DNA of 50,500 nucleotides from Paenilisteria rustica (GTDB lineage Bacteria; Bacillota; Bacilli; Lactobacillales; Listeriaceae), in NCBI RefSeq assembly GCF_013820765.1, contig NZ_JABJVM010000021.1:1-50500 (forward strand), read 5' to 3'. The position numbers and the translations under genes are program-made. A model generated the notes under the pieces. The model did no database searches, was not told where the DNA came from, and worked only from the letters and a program-made list of their open reading frames with translations. Of the stretch, positions 16,342 through 25,482 are shown piece after piece; within the stretch, counting starts at the first letter, position 1; each line of letters begins with the position of its first letter.

Positions 16342-17667
16342 TTATTTATTATTAAAGAATAATGGTAAATGTTCTTTGTGCGCTTCAAGTAATTCATCAA
16401 GTAACACACGAGCATCCGTATCGCTTGGTACGAGAGGATTCACAGTTAAAGCTAACAAGGCTTTATCGTAATCACCAGTTACCGCAGCGTCGACAGTCAA
16501 ACGCTCTACCGTCTTAATTTGCTGGATAATCCCGTTAATTGCGACAGGAAGATGACCGCTTGCGAGTGGAATCGGACCTTGACGCGTAATCACGCAGTTC
16601 GTTTCAATCGCGGACTCAGGATCGATATCCAAAATAGCGCCATTGTTACGCGTATTTACGATTTGAATATCTCGTTTATCATTGTAAATCGAGTTAATCA
16701 AGTTACACGCCGCTTCACTATAATAAGCGCCACCACGTTGCTCCAATTGCTTCGGTTTCTCCGCCAAATCCACATCTTTATACAGTTCGAAAAGTTCCGC
16801 TTCCACACGTTTCACAACTTCTGCACGTGTCCCATGTTTTTCATACGCGGCTTGTTGATCTTCCAGCTGCGTACGCGTTTGCCAGTAGTAACGCAAATAA
16901 TCAATTGGAATCATATTTAAAGTACGCAAGAACGTTGCATCCCAGCCAGTCGCATTGATATTTTTAAGCGTTGAGCCAGATTCGCCTTCTGTCATTTTAG
17001 TCACAACTTCAGCGGTGACATCTTCGCCATCTTTATAAACCGTTTTTGCGAAAACCATGTGATTCAAACCAACAAATTCAACATAAATCTCTGTGTGATC
17101 CACGCCTAAAATATCTGCAATGTTTTTCTCAATACCGATTGGGCCATTACATAAACCGACAACGCGATTGATATTACTGTAGCGCAACACGGCTTCGGTC
17201 ACCATTCCCGCAGGATTCGCAAAGTTAATCAACCATGCATTCGGGCAAAGACGCTCCATATCCTTACAAATATCAAGAATAACAGGAACCGTCCGGAACG
17301 CTTTAAACATCCCACCAGGACCATTTGTTTCTTGTCCAACCACGCCATGAGAGTTCGGAATACGCTCATCTTTCACACGCGCATCCAATTGCCCCACACG
17401 TAATTGTGTCGTTACGAAATCAGCATCTTTCAATGCTTCCTCGCGGTCCATTGTCAAATGAATTTCCATATCCACGCCGGCTTTTTCAACCATCCGTTTT
17501 GCTAAATTACCAACGATTTCGAGTTTTTCCTTACCAGCCGGCACATCGACAAGCCATAGTTCACGCACTGGAAGTTCCTTTTGACGTTTGATAAAACCTT
17601 CAATTAATTCGGGAGTATAACTTGATCCACCGCCGATTGTCGCGATTTTAATACCTTTAGACATCAT
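16342..17667 (-). CDS. GH4 6-phospho-beta-glucosidase-type hydrolase (second copy)
   Basis: It has the same domain and motif order as the gene at 12194: IGGGSSYTPEL, LVDV, QETNGPGGMF, FANPAGMVTEA, GLCNGPIG, GLNHM, EQRGGAYYSEAA. Large blocks are identical to the first copy, so the two are recent paralogues. The start is ATG 17667, 6 nt after GGAGG. ATG 17664 is next best. It is divergent from a second RpiR regulator, mirroring the RpiR/PTS-GH4 arrangement at 9850-13510 but without a PTS gene. It may therefore handle sugars imported by one of the other IIC proteins in the window. Confidence 0.9.
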   Translation of the reverse strand: MMSKGIKIATIGGGSSYTPELIEGFIKRQKELPVRELWLVDVPAGKEKLEIVGNLAKRMVEKAGVDMEIHLTMDREEALKDADFVTTQLRVGQLDARVKDERIPNSHGVVGQETNGPGGMFKAFRTVPVILDICKDMERLCPNAWLINFANPAGMVTEAVLRYSNINRVVGLCNGPIGIEKNIADILGVDHTEIYVEFVGLNHMVFAKTVYKDGEDVTAEVVTKMTEGESGSTLKNINATGWDATFLRTLNMIPIDYLRYYWQTRTQLEDQQAAYEKHGTRAEVVKRVEAELFELYKDVDLAEKPKQLEQRGGAYYSEAACNLINSIYNDKRDIQIVNTRNNGAILDIDPESAIETNCVITRQGPIPLASGHLPVAINGIIQQIKTVERLTVDAAVTGDYDKALLALTVNPLVPSDTDARVLLDELLEAHKEHLPLFFNNK

Positions 17668-17706
17668 TTTTTCCTCCAATATATATTAGATTTGATTATG
17701 TTTTGT

Positions 17707-17732
17707 ATAACGCTTTCTTCTCCAATAGTATA
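17707..17732 (-). promoter_or_regulatory. GH4 (second copy) -10 box and operator
   Basis: Leftward TATACT (17727-17732) is followed 7 bases on by AAGAAAGCGTTAT (17707-17719). Both the sequence and its distance from the -10 match the site at 10767-10779, pointing to a shared regulator (RpiR paralogues or CcpA). Confidence 0.5.
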
Positions 17733-17877
17733 GGCTGAAACTGAAAAAATAGCTATTATTTCGCGGGTATTTGTTAAGGATTTTTGAAGTTGGAAATTGT
17801 TCCTTTTGTGTAACGTCTTGTCACATCGGCGGGTCTCATGCTAAAATGGTCATATAATGAAGATCGGGGGCATGAAA

Positions 17878-18630
17878 ATGCTTTTTTTAGATAAAACGAT
17901 TGAACTGAATGATACGGAAATGGATATTTATAATTACATTGCGACTAATCTGGATACCGTCACGTACATGCGTATCCGTGATTTGGCAGACGCCACGCAC
18001 GTTAGCACCACAACCATTTTGCGTTTTTGCCGTAAGTTTGATTGTAGCGGTTTTTCCGAGTTTCGGGTGAAGTTGCAGATGTATGCGCAGGAACGGACGA
18101 AAATCAACGTGGATATGTCCGACGAAACGACGTATATCGACTTCCTGAAACGGACGGCACAACCTGAATTTAAAGCGAATATTGCAGCGTCAGCGAAAAT
18201 TTTGCGCGATGCAGAACTCGTTTTATTTGTTGGCATCGGCTCATCAGGAATTATCGCAGAGTATGGCGCACTCTATTTTTCCTCGTTGTTCACACTGGCG
18301 CTCCACATTGAAGATCCACTAAATCACCCATTTTACCACCTATCCAGCAAACTATCCGATAAAATATGTATGATCGCGATTTCCGTTTCAGGAGAAAATG
18401 AGGACATTATTAAGTACATCCACCAGCTCAAAATGCAAAAATGCAAGATTATCACGATTACAAACAGCGCGAAGTCGACGATGGCGAAATTATCTGATGC
18501 GAATATTGCCTACTATATAAACAAAGAAATGTATCAAGAAGCGGATATCACCTCCCAACTCCCAGCGATTTACACCGTAGAATGTATCGCGCGCGAAATC
18601 CGAACACAACTCGACCGTGAAGGTAAATAA
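17878..18630 (+). CDS. RpiR/MurR family regulator (second copy)
   Basis: It is a close paralogue of the regulator at 9850-10602, aligning from MLFLDKT to the end. It has the HTH_6 domain (THVSTTTILRFCRKF) and the SIS domain (VGIGSSGIIAEYGAL, SVSGENEDIIKY). I choose the ATG at 17878 because it matches the paralogue and lies after a GGGGG site. ATG 17857 has no ribosome site. It is divergent from the second GH4 gene and is its likely regulator. Confidence 0.86.
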   Translation: MLFLDKTIELNDTEMDIYNYIATNLDTVTYMRIRDLADATHVSTTTILRFCRKFDCSGFSEFRVKLQMYAQERTKINVDMSDETTYIDFLKRTAQPEFKANIAASAKILRDAELVLFVGIGSSGIIAEYGALYFSSLFTLALHIEDPLNHPFYHLSSKLSDKICMIAISVSGENEDIIKYIHQLKMQKCKIITITNSAKSTMAKLSDANIAYYINKEMYQEADITSQLPAIYTVECIAREIRTQLDREGK

Positions 18631-18662
18631 GGGGAAACCCTGAGAGATTCGCGGGGGCAAGT

Positions 18663-18688
18663 ATGGTATCATAAAGGTTGTATACCAT
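18663..18688 (+). promoter_or_regulatory. hmp promoter with inverted repeat
   Basis: An extended -10 TGGTATCAT (18664-18672) is embedded in an inverted repeat ATGGTAT-N12-ATACCAT (18663-18669/18682-18688). A repressor bound here would block the promoter. The site does not match the NsrR consensus that I know. Confidence 0.4.
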
Positions 18689-18707
18689 TTTTTAGGGGGA
18701 ATTAGGA

Positions 18708-19844
18708 ATGACGATGATAACAGAAGAACAAAAGCAAATAGTCAAATCCACAGCACCAATTTTAAAAGAACACGGCAAAGAAATTACGTCGATTTTTTAT
18801 AAAAAAATGTTCGAGGCCCATCCTGAATTACTTAATTACTTCAACCTTACTAACCAAGAAATCGGCACACAGCCGCTTGCTTTGGCGAATACGGTTTACT
18901 TAGCAGCAGAGAACATTGAGCAGCTAGAAGTACTGCTACCACAAGTCAAAACAATCGCACATAAACATCGCAGCTTGACGATTAAAGCAGAACATTACCC
19001 GATTGTCGGCGAATACTTATTAAAAGGAATCGCAGAATATCTAGGTGACGCCGCGACGCCAGAAATATTGGATGCTTGGGGCGCAGCATATGGCATCATC
19101 GCAGACATTTTCATCGAAGTAGAGCAAGAAATGTACGATGCACTAGGTGACGCACGAAATCAAGATTTTATCGAATTCAAAATTACAGAAAAACAAAATA
19201 TCGCGCCTAATATTTTCACATTAAATTTAGCCCGAAATGATGGCGGAGAATTAGTTGATTTCACACCAGGTCAATATTTATCGTTACGCGTGAAGTTAAA
19301 AGAACTATTTCACAATCGCCAATATAGCTTAACGAAAGCATTTGATGGAAAAACCTATCAAGTCGCGATTAAACAAGAAAATGAGAAGGATCCAGCTGGG
19401 GTTGTATCTAATCATATTTTTGAGAATTATCAAGTTGGCGATACGATTCTTGCGACGCTTCCAGCAGGCGATTTCGAATTGGATAAAGCCGCAAATCAAC
19501 ACGTATTTATCGCAGGTGGTATTGGTATAACGCCGATCGCAGCGATGATTGATAGTTTGAAAACAGCTAATCAAGCACAGTTGATACATTGCGTCAGATC
19601 CGAAGAGTACGCTGTTTTCGCCGAAGAATTCCAAGCAAAATTAGGCGAACGATACCACCTTTTTGCAGGTGAAAACGTAACTCAAGCAGATTTGTCAGAG
19701 CTTGTAGAACAAGGCGCGGCCATTTATCTATGCGGACCAGTACCGTTCATGAGAGAGGTTGAAGCGATCTTATTAGCGCTGGGACACGCCCAATCGGATA
19801 TACACTTCGAAGCGTTCCAGCCAGCGTTGAGTTTAATCAAATAA
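18708..19844 (+). CDS. hmp: Flavohaemoprotein, nitric oxide dioxygenase
   Basis: It oxidises nitric oxide to nitrate using O2 and NAD(P)H. Residues ~1-140 form a globin domain with the proximal haem ligand His85 in IAHKH. Residues ~150-260 form the FAD domain with RQYSLT and the preceding FTPGQYLSL. The C-terminal NAD domain has IAGGIGITP and YLCGPVPFM. At 378 residues it is a little shorter than E. coli Hmp (396). GGGGGA precedes the ATG. It is a single gene with its own promoter and terminator. Confidence 0.93.
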   Translation: MTMITEEQKQIVKSTAPILKEHGKEITSIFYKKMFEAHPELLNYFNLTNQEIGTQPLALANTVYLAAENIEQLEVLLPQVKTIAHKHRSLTIKAEHYPIVGEYLLKGIAEYLGDAATPEILDAWGAAYGIIADIFIEVEQEMYDALGDARNQDFIEFKITEKQNIAPNIFTLNLARNDGGELVDFTPGQYLSLRVKLKELFHNRQYSLTKAFDGKTYQVAIKQENEKDPAGVVSNHIFENYQVGDTILATLPAGDFELDKAANQHVFIAGGIGITPIAAMIDSLKTANQAQLIHCVRSEEYAVFAEEFQAKLGERYHLFAGENVTQADLSELVEQGAAIYLCGPVPFMREVEAILLALGHAQSDIHFEAFQPALSLIK

Positions 19845-19849
19845 ACATA

Positions 19850-19888
19850 TAGCACAAAGCCGTCACAACACGCGCTTTGTGCTATTTT
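19850..19888 (+). terminator. hmp terminator
   Basis: Stem TAGCACAAAGC/GCTTTGTGCTA (19850-19860/19874-19884) followed by TTTT. Confidence 0.8.
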
Positions 19889-20004
19889 AGTCTTAACTCA
19901 AGAAAACATAATACATAGTTTAAATTTTATTTTCTAAAAATTAATGAAATTTAGAATGATAAGAAGTATAATAGAACCTATCAAAGAAAAAGGAGCTGGT
20001 CAAT

Positions 20005-20274
20005 TTGAAAGCAATTTTAACGGTTATTGGAAAAGACAATGTTGGTATTATCGCAGGCGTCAGTAATGAGCTTAGTCAGCTAGAAATAAATATTTTGGAC
20101 GTGTCGCAAACAATTATGGACGGTTACTTCACGATGATGATGATGCTAGATATTAGCACGACAACGAAAGCGTTCGATGAAGTAAAGACGCAACTTGCCA
20201 AAAAAGGAACGGATTTGCAAGTCAAAGTAAGCATCCAACGCGAAGAAATATTCAACTCAATGCATAAATTATAG
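20005..20274 (+). CDS. ACT domain protein, UPF0237 family
   Basis: An 89-residue protein made of one ACT domain: the start KAILTVIGKDNVGIIAGVSN and a central ILDVSQTIMDGYFTMMM are the UPF0237 signature. ACT domains bind amino acids or similar small ligands and regulate partner proteins. The start is TTG, 9-10 nt after AAAGGAG. It lies 15 nt ahead of the UPF0210 gene. The same two genes are paired in Listeria and many Firmicutes, which suggests that the two products work together. Confidence 0.9.
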   Translation: MKAILTVIGKDNVGIIAGVSNELSQLEINILDVSQTIMDGYFTMMMMLDISTTTKAFDEVKTQLAKKGTDLQVKVSIQREEIFNSMHKL

Positions 20275-20289
20275 GAAGGGGATGGCGAT

Positions 20290-21645
20290 ATGGAAACGAA
20301 GCAAATTTTAGAAACCATTCGAATGATAGAAGAAGAGAAGTTAGATATTAGAACGATTACGATGGGAATTTCATTACTTGATTGTATCGACAGCGACGGA
20401 GAAAAAGCACGCACAAAAATATACGAAAAAATTACTACATATGCAGAAAAACTAGTCGAAACCGGTGAACAAATTGAATCAGAATTCGGGATACCGATTA
20501 TCAATAAAAGAATTTCCGTAACGCCGATTGCGATTATTGCTGGAGCTTCTGCCGATAAAGATTATGTTGCTTTTGCGAAAACACTAGATGATGCCGCGAA
20601 AAAAGTAGGTGTCAATTTTATCGGCGGATTCTCAGCCCTAGTTGAAAAAGGATATACAAAAGGCGATACCATTTTAATTGCGTCGATACCTGAGGCGCTG
20701 GCACAAACAGAACGAGTATGCAGTTCTGTAAATATCGGCTCCACACGAACAGGAATAAATATGGACGCCGTTCGAGATATGGGCGAGGTCATCAAGAAAA
20801 CTGCAGAATTGACGGTAGATACACAAGGACTAGGCTGTGCAAAATTGGTTGTATTTGCTAACGCTGTGGAAGATAACCCCTTCATGGCAGGCGCTTTTCA
20901 TGGCGTTGGGGAAGCAGACTGCGTTATCAATGTTGGCGTCAGCGGACCAGGAGTTGTGAAACGAGCCATCGAAAAAGTGAGAGGTGAGAGTTTCGATAAA
21001 CTTGCCGAAATGGTAAAACAAACAGCTTTCAAAATCACTAGGATGGGCGAATTAGTTGGGCAGGAAGCATCCAAACGCTTAGGAGTCCCGTTTGGTATTG
21101 TCGACCTATCACTTGCACCAACACCAGCCGTCGGAGATTCCGTAGCACATGTCCTCGAAGAAATGGGCTTAGAAACAGTTGGGACACATGGAACGACTGC
21201 TGCACTCGCGCTTTTAAATGACGCTGTAAAAAAAGGCGGCGTTATGGCATGCGGTCACGTTGGAGGATTGAGTGGCGCGTTCATACCTGTTTCAGAAGAT
21301 ATTGGCATGATCGAAGCAGTCAATAACGGTTCGCTAAATCTAGAAAAACTAGAAGCGATGACAGCAATTTGTTCCGTAGGCCTTGATATGATTGCAATTC
21401 CAGGCGACACACCAGCAACAACTATTGCGGCGATGATTGCCGACGAAGCCGCAATTGGCGTTATTAATAATAAAACAACAGCGGTTCGAATCATTCCTGC
21501 CGAAGGAACAAAAGTGGGTGATATGGTCGAATTTGGCGGGCTTCTAGGAACGGCCCCTGTTATGAAAGTAAATAAAAAATCATCCGCAGAATTCATTGCT
21601 CGAGGTGGGAGGATTCCTGCCCCGATTCATTCCTTCAAAAACTAA
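20290..21645 (+). CDS. UPF0210 (PFL family / DUF711) protein
   Basis: The 451-residue cytosolic protein of the UPF0210 family has [36 protein letters not shown], and a late [16 protein letters not shown]. The family is related to glycyl radical (pyruvate-formate-lyase-like) folds, but no function is established. It follows the ACT-domain gene with a GGAAGGGG ribosome site. Length is normal. The ACT partner hints at control by an amino acid. Confidence 0.9.
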   Translation: METKQILETIRMIEEEKLDIRTITMGISLLDCIDSDGEKARTKIYEKITTYAEKLVETGEQIESEFGIPIINKRISVTPIAIIAGASADKDYVAFAKTLDDAAKKVGVNFIGGFSALVEKGYTKGDTILIASIPEALAQTERVCSSVNIGSTRTGINMDAVRDMGEVIKKTAELTVDTQGLGCAKLVVFANAVEDNPFMAGAFHGVGEADCVINVGVSGPGVVKRAIEKVRGESFDKLAEMVKQTAFKITRMGELVGQEASKRLGVPFGIVDLSLAPTPAVGDSVAHVLEEMGLETVGTHGTTAALALLNDAVKKGGVMACGHVGGLSGAFIPVSEDIGMIEAVNNGSLNLEKLEAMTAICSVGLDMIAIPGDTPATTIAAMIADEAAIGVINNKTTAVRIIPAEGTKVGDMVEFGGLLGTAPVMKVNKKSSAEFIARGGRIPAPIHSFKN

Positions 21646-21696
21646 TCGTTTACAATTACTAGAACAACTGCAACATTTGAAAGGGGAAAAGAAATA

Positions 21697-22062
21697 ATGG
21701 CTACTTTAACAACTATCTTTATTCTAATCGTCGCATGCCTGCATTTCTACATTATGTACTTCGAAATGTTTGCCTTCACGAAACCAAGAACATTGAAGAC
21801 GTTCAATATGACAAAAGAAAAAGCGGAAAATGGAAAGGAACTCGCGGCGAATCAAGGCTTGTATAATGGTTTTCTAGCAGCTGGACTTGTTTGGAGCGTG
21901 CTCTATCCAGACACAGTTATCGGCCTCCAAATCGCTACATTTTTCCTAAGCTGTATCGTTATCGCAGCACTTTACGGCGCAGCAACCGTGTCCAAACGCA
22001 TTTTCTTTGCCCAAGGAATCCCTGCGATAATCGCTTTAATCTTGACTATAATCACAATGTAA
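21697..22062 (+). CDS. DUF1304 membrane protein
   Basis: A 121-residue protein with four membrane segments. The early HFYIMYFEMFAF block and the ANQGLYNGFLAAGL block are characteristic of DUF1304. Function is unknown. It is behind AAAGGGG, 51 nt after the UPF0210 gene, so it may be co-transcribed with it. Confidence 0.88.
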   Translation: MATLTTIFILIVACLHFYIMYFEMFAFTKPRTLKTFNMTKEKAENGKELAANQGLYNGFLAAGLVWSVLYPDTVIGLQIATFFLSCIVIAALYGAATVSKRIFFAQGIPAIIALILTIITM

Positions 22063-22098
22063 AAAACGACATGAGCCTCAGCCGCTCATGTCGTTTTT
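22062..22098. terminator. Bidirectional terminator overlapping the lacI-type stop
   Basis: A 14-bp stem AAAAACGACATGAG/CTCATGTCGTTTTT (22062-22075/22085-22098), followed by T-rich DNA. The stop codon of the leftward LacI-family gene (22086-22088) lies inside the right arm. Confidence 0.85.
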
Positions 22099-23057
22099 CG
22101 CGCCACCAATCGAAATTCCAATTCCTGCAAAGGCTCATCCTTATCATCCAACTTATTCGAAATAATCCGAAATGCATTCTCAGCTTGCAGATCAATCGGA
22201 TAATGAATCGTCGTCATATCAAACAATCGCGCCACGTTGTTTGTATCATCAAAGCCAACAACCGCCACATCCTCAGGAACTCGAATCCCAATCCGCCGCG
22301 CCTCCGCAATGAATCCTGACGCCAAATAATCCGTCGGACACAAAATCGCATCCGCCTTCACATCCTGCGCCAACCACCAATGCGCAATCTCCTCCCCATG
22401 CGTAATCCGGCCCTTATTATAAAAATGCTCCATCTCATTTGAATCAAGCCCATACTTTTCACAAAAATCAGCAAAAGCCCGCATCCGACCACGCGTATTT
22501 TTCCCAGACATCCGGCCATAAATATTCACAATTTGCCGATATCCGCGAGCGTACAAATGCTCCAAACCTAGCATATATCCATCATATTGATCCATAAAAA
22601 CCGAATCCACTTTTTGCAATTCGACCCGTTCCCATGTCACAATCGGACCGTACTTCGCATAACTCTCAATCACATCCCAAGGACTTACCCGAATCACAAA
22701 AACAAGCGCATCCAATTGCTTATGACGTAACATCTCAAGCGCCTCAAGTTCCCGTTCCTTATCCCCATTTGTCACAAAAATCGTTGTATTATATCCTTCA
22801 CCTTGCGCCGCCATCGAGAAGCTACGCAAAAAAACGCCCATAGAACTATCAAACGCTATCGCCACAATCCCGATCATCATTGTTTTCCCGCTTTTCAAAG
22901 AAACGGCATTGCGGTTCGGCGCATAATCAAGTTGGTCCACAATTTTCTGAACCCGCGCCCGCGTTTCATCACTTACATAGCCACGCCCACTCACAACCCG
23001 AGAAACAGTCGCCGCAGAAACCCCAGCCAATTTTGCGATATCCTGAATATTTGCCAT
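22086..23057 (-). CDS. LacI family transcriptional regulator
   Basis: An N-terminal LacI-type HTH (residues ~1-50: NIQDIAKLAGVSAATVSRVVSG, then YAPNRNAVSL with the hinge) is followed by a periplasmic-binding-protein-like sensor domain (GIVAIAFDSSMG, ILCPTDYLASG, VVGFDDTNN). The start is the ATG after GAGGAG. The longer frame extends into the control region. It is divergent from the third GH4 gene, whose promoter holds a perfect palindrome, so it is very probably its repressor. Confidence 0.9.
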   Translation of the reverse strand: MANIQDIAKLAGVSAATVSRVVSGRGYVSDETRARVQKIVDQLDYAPNRNAVSLKSGKTMMIGIVAIAFDSSMGVFLRSFSMAAQGEGYNTTIFVTNGDKERELEALEMLRHKQLDALVFVIRVSPWDVIESYAKYGPIVTWERVELQKVDSVFMDQYDGYMLGLEHLYARGYRQIVNIYGRMSGKNTRGRMRAFADFCEKYGLDSNEMEHFYNKGRITHGEEIAHWWLAQDVKADAILCPTDYLASGFIAEARRIGIRVPEDVAVVGFDDTNNVARLFDMTTIHYPIDLQAENAFRIISNKLDDKDEPLQELEFRLVARKTT

Positions 23058-23135
23058 CCAATCCAACTCCTCACGATCCATTCCCCTCCAGTATACCGTA
23101 AATTTCTCCCTAATCAAAAAGTTTTCAAATAACCC

Positions 23136-23166
23136 TTGACCTGTAATGCATTACATAAACTACAAT
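23136..23166 (+). promoter_or_regulatory. GH4 (third copy) promoter with LacI-type operator
   Basis: TTGACC (23136-23141) and TACAAT (23161-23166) flank a perfect 14-bp palindrome TGTAATGCATTACA (23142-23155). The operator fills the spacer, so repressor binding would exclude RNA polymerase. The spacing (19 bp) is long for a sigma-A promoter. Confidence 0.65.
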
Positions 23167-23221
23167 GAAGACGAGCAGAAATAAGAAACCGCTTTACAAA
23201 AATTCTTGGAGGTATGTAAAA

Positions 23222-24556
23222 ATGAAAAAAGGCGTAAAAATCGTTACCATTGGTGGAGGATCAAGCTATACTCCAGAACTAGTAGAAGGATTTATTAAAC
23301 GTTTTGATGAATTACCAATCAGAGAATTATGGCTGGTCGATATTGAAGCAGGCCGTGAAAAATTAGAAATCGTAGGCGCGATGGCAAAACGTATGGTGGC
23401 AGCAGCTGGAATTGACTGTGAAGTACACCTAACACTCGATCGCCGCGAAGCCCTAAAAGATGCAGATTTCGTAACAACACAATTCCGCGTTGGACTACTT
23501 GACGCACGTATTAAAGATGAAAGCATTCCATTAAGTCACGGTATCATCGGACAAGAAACAAACGGAGCAGGTGGCATGTTCAAGGCATTCCGTACGATTC
23601 CAGTTATCCTTGGCATCGTAGAAGATATGAAAGAACTATGCCCAAACGCGTGGCTTATCAACTTCACCAACCCAGCAGGAATGGTGACAGAAGCCGTTCT
23701 TCGCTACGGGAAATGGGAAAAAGTTATCGGTCTATGCAACGTTCCAATCGGCGCTATCAAAAGTGCATCCGATGTCCTCAAAAAACCAGAAGAAGACCTA
23801 TTCTTCAAATTTGCAGGAATCAACCATTTACACTGGCACCGTATTTTCGATAAAGATGGCACAGAGCTAACTGAACAAGTTATCGACGGCTTATACGCAC
23901 CGGACGCCAACCCAGAAAAAGTAGTAGAAAACATCAAAAACATGCGTTTCCTATATGAGCAAGTTCGCAATCTCAAAATGTTGCCATGTCCATACCACCG
24001 TTATTACTACATGACAGATGACATGCTAAAAGAAGAACTAGAAGCGTTTCAAACAGAAGGAAGTCGTGGTCAAGTTGTAAAACGCTTAGAAGAAAGCCTA
24101 TTCGAACTTTACAAAGACCCAAATCTAGACCACAAACCAGAAGAATTATCCAAACGCGGCGGAGCTCACTACAGCGATGCAGCCTGCGAAATTATCAATT
24201 CTATCTATAATAACAAGGGCACGATGATGGTTGTATCCACACGCAATAACGGAGCAATCGACGACGTTCCTTACGACAGCGCAATCGAAATCACAAGTGT
24301 TATCCGCGCACACGGAGCAGAGCCAGTCAATTTCGGCAAATTCCCACCAGCACAACGCGGCCTACTCCAAGTGATGAAAGCAATGGAAGAATTAACAATC
24401 GAAGCAGCAGTAACAGGCAGTTACGATACAGCACTCCAAGCCTTCACGCTAAACCCACTAGTTCCAAGCGGAGACATTGCCCAAACCGTGCTAGACGAAT
24501 TACTAGAAGCACACAAAGAACATTTACCACAATTCTTCACAAAAGTAGAAGCATAA
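23222..24556 (+). CDS. GH4 6-phospho-alpha/beta-glucosidase-type hydrolase (third copy)
   Basis: It is a full-length GH4 enzyme (444 residues) with IGGGSSYTPEL, LVDI, QETNGAGGMF, FTNPAGMVTEA, GLCNVPIG, GINHLHW, and KRGGAHYSDAA. The metal-site region differs from the other two copies (CNV rather than CNG, GINHLHWH rather than GLNHM), which points to a different substrate. The start is the ATG after TTGGAGG. The longer frame begins inside the promoter. It is a single gene regulated by the divergent LacI-type repressor. Confidence 0.88.
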   Translation: MKKGVKIVTIGGGSSYTPELVEGFIKRFDELPIRELWLVDIEAGREKLEIVGAMAKRMVAAAGIDCEVHLTLDRREALKDADFVTTQFRVGLLDARIKDESIPLSHGIIGQETNGAGGMFKAFRTIPVILGIVEDMKELCPNAWLINFTNPAGMVTEAVLRYGKWEKVIGLCNVPIGAIKSASDVLKKPEEDLFFKFAGINHLHWHRIFDKDGTELTEQVIDGLYAPDANPEKVVENIKNMRFLYEQVRNLKMLPCPYHRYYYMTDDMLKEELEAFQTEGSRGQVVKRLEESLFELYKDPNLDHKPEELSKRGGAHYSDAACEIINSIYNNKGTMMVVSTRNNGAIDDVPYDSAIEITSVIRAHGAEPVNFGKFPPAQRGLLQVMKAMEELTIEAAVTGSYDTALQAFTLNPLVPSGDIAQTVLDELLEAHKEHLPQFFTKVEA

Positions 24557-24559
24557 AAA

Positions 24560-24599
24560 AATAAGAAGAGGCAGCCGAATTTGGTTGCCTCTTCTTATT
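24560..24599. terminator. Bidirectional terminator
   Basis: A 17-bp stem (24560-24576/24583-24599), AATAAGAAGAGGCAGCC against its complement with one G-U pair, between the convergent GH4 and SnoaL-like genes. Confidence 0.8.
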
Positions 24600-24612
24600 G
24601 ATAGCTTAAAAT

Positions 24613-25047
24613 CTACTTTACAGCAGCTTCTATTGTGGAAGGCGTCAAGCCAGAATCATTTACTTGGCGAATTGCACATACCTTACCATCCTTATCAAAT
24701 TCAAAAAACTCTACACTGTTGTATTTAAATGCTTTGTGCGTTTCAGATGCAGAGGTGCCATCAGGAAATGTAATACTACCAGTTAATGAGCCGGATAAAA
24801 TATAACGAACAACAGCAACGTTTCCTTCTGCATAAACTTCTTGGTCCGTTACTACTGCATCTGCGAACGAAGCAGTAATTTTCCGAAGTGCATCAACAAA
24901 ATTCTCGGCTCCTTTTATAACTTCCCCGTTCTTGTAAAACTCAATATCACTTGTCACTAACGCAAATTGCTTGTCAAAATCTCTGTTATTAAGGTTCGTA
25001 TGGAATTCATGAGTTACCGCTTTCATTTCTTCTAATGTCAAATTCAT
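24613..25047 (-). CDS. SnoaL-like/NTF2-fold protein
   Basis: The 144-residue protein has the pattern of SnoaL-like ester-cyclase/NTF2-fold proteins: an N-terminal helical stretch (MKAVTHEFHTNLNNRDFD), a VTSDIEFYKNGEVIKG strand-turn, then long strands (VAVVRYILSGSLTG, VEFFEFDKDGKV). There is no signal peptide. Members bind small hydrophobic ligands or act as enzymes, and nothing here fixes a role. It is a single gene. Confidence 0.65.
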   Translation of the reverse strand: MNLTLEEMKAVTHEFHTNLNNRDFDKQFALVTSDIEFYKNGEVIKGAENFVDALRKITASFADAVVTDQEVYAEGNVAVVRYILSGSLTGSITFPDGTSASETHKAFKYNSVEFFEFDKDGKVCAIRQVNDSGLTPSTIEAAVK

Positions 25048-25295
25048 TCAAATCGCCCCTATCTCTTTATGTTTTGTTTGTACCTATAAAGCATAACACA
25101 ATAAAAGAAAGAATAAGGTGACAGATTTGTTAAATAATCAGTAAGACAGCGCTTAAATGTGTAGATATTACCCATTAGACAAATAAAAATAAAAATCCCG
25201 TAAAAATTCATCGTATTTGCATGTTTGTGAAATATTATTTCAAAACCGATAAAACAAAAATTCAAGCATACCAAGTGTGTACAGCACTTTTTCGC

Positions 25296-25324
25296 TTTAC
25301 ACAGACGCACATTATGTGTGTAAA
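25296..25324. promoter_or_regulatory. Candidate upstream activator site
   Basis: An 8-bp inverted repeat TTTACACA/TGTGTAAA with a 13-nt centre lies about 110 bp upstream of the expected sigma-54 start point. That is the normal position for an enhancer-binding activator such as LevR/CelR types. Confidence 0.45.
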
Positions 25325-25393
25325 CGCTTCACTTTCACAAACAAACCCTGTCATATGAAGCGCTTCCAGTATTTTTTATCCCTTTTAAAAACT

Positions 25394-25410
25394 TGGCACG
25401 GTTTTTGCAA
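25394..25410 (+). promoter_or_regulatory. Sigma-54 promoter
   Basis: TTGGCAC-GGTTT-TTGCA matches the -24/-12 consensus (TGGCAC-N5-TTGCW) exactly, with GG and GC twelve bases apart. Sigma-54 controls several PTS operons in Listeria, so this fits the downstream PTS gene. Confidence 0.85.
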
Positions 25411-25482
25411 TATAGTTAAGTGAATCCATAAAACCTTAATCTGAATACGAGAGGAGGACATCCCTAGCCATTCACAGGTCGC

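Noticed and set aside
25059-25310. 83-codon leftward frame in the gap before the sigma-54 PTS gene
   Set aside because: Cys/Phe/Tyr-rich composition, no ribosome site, and it overlaps control-region palindromes. It looks like AT-rich noise.
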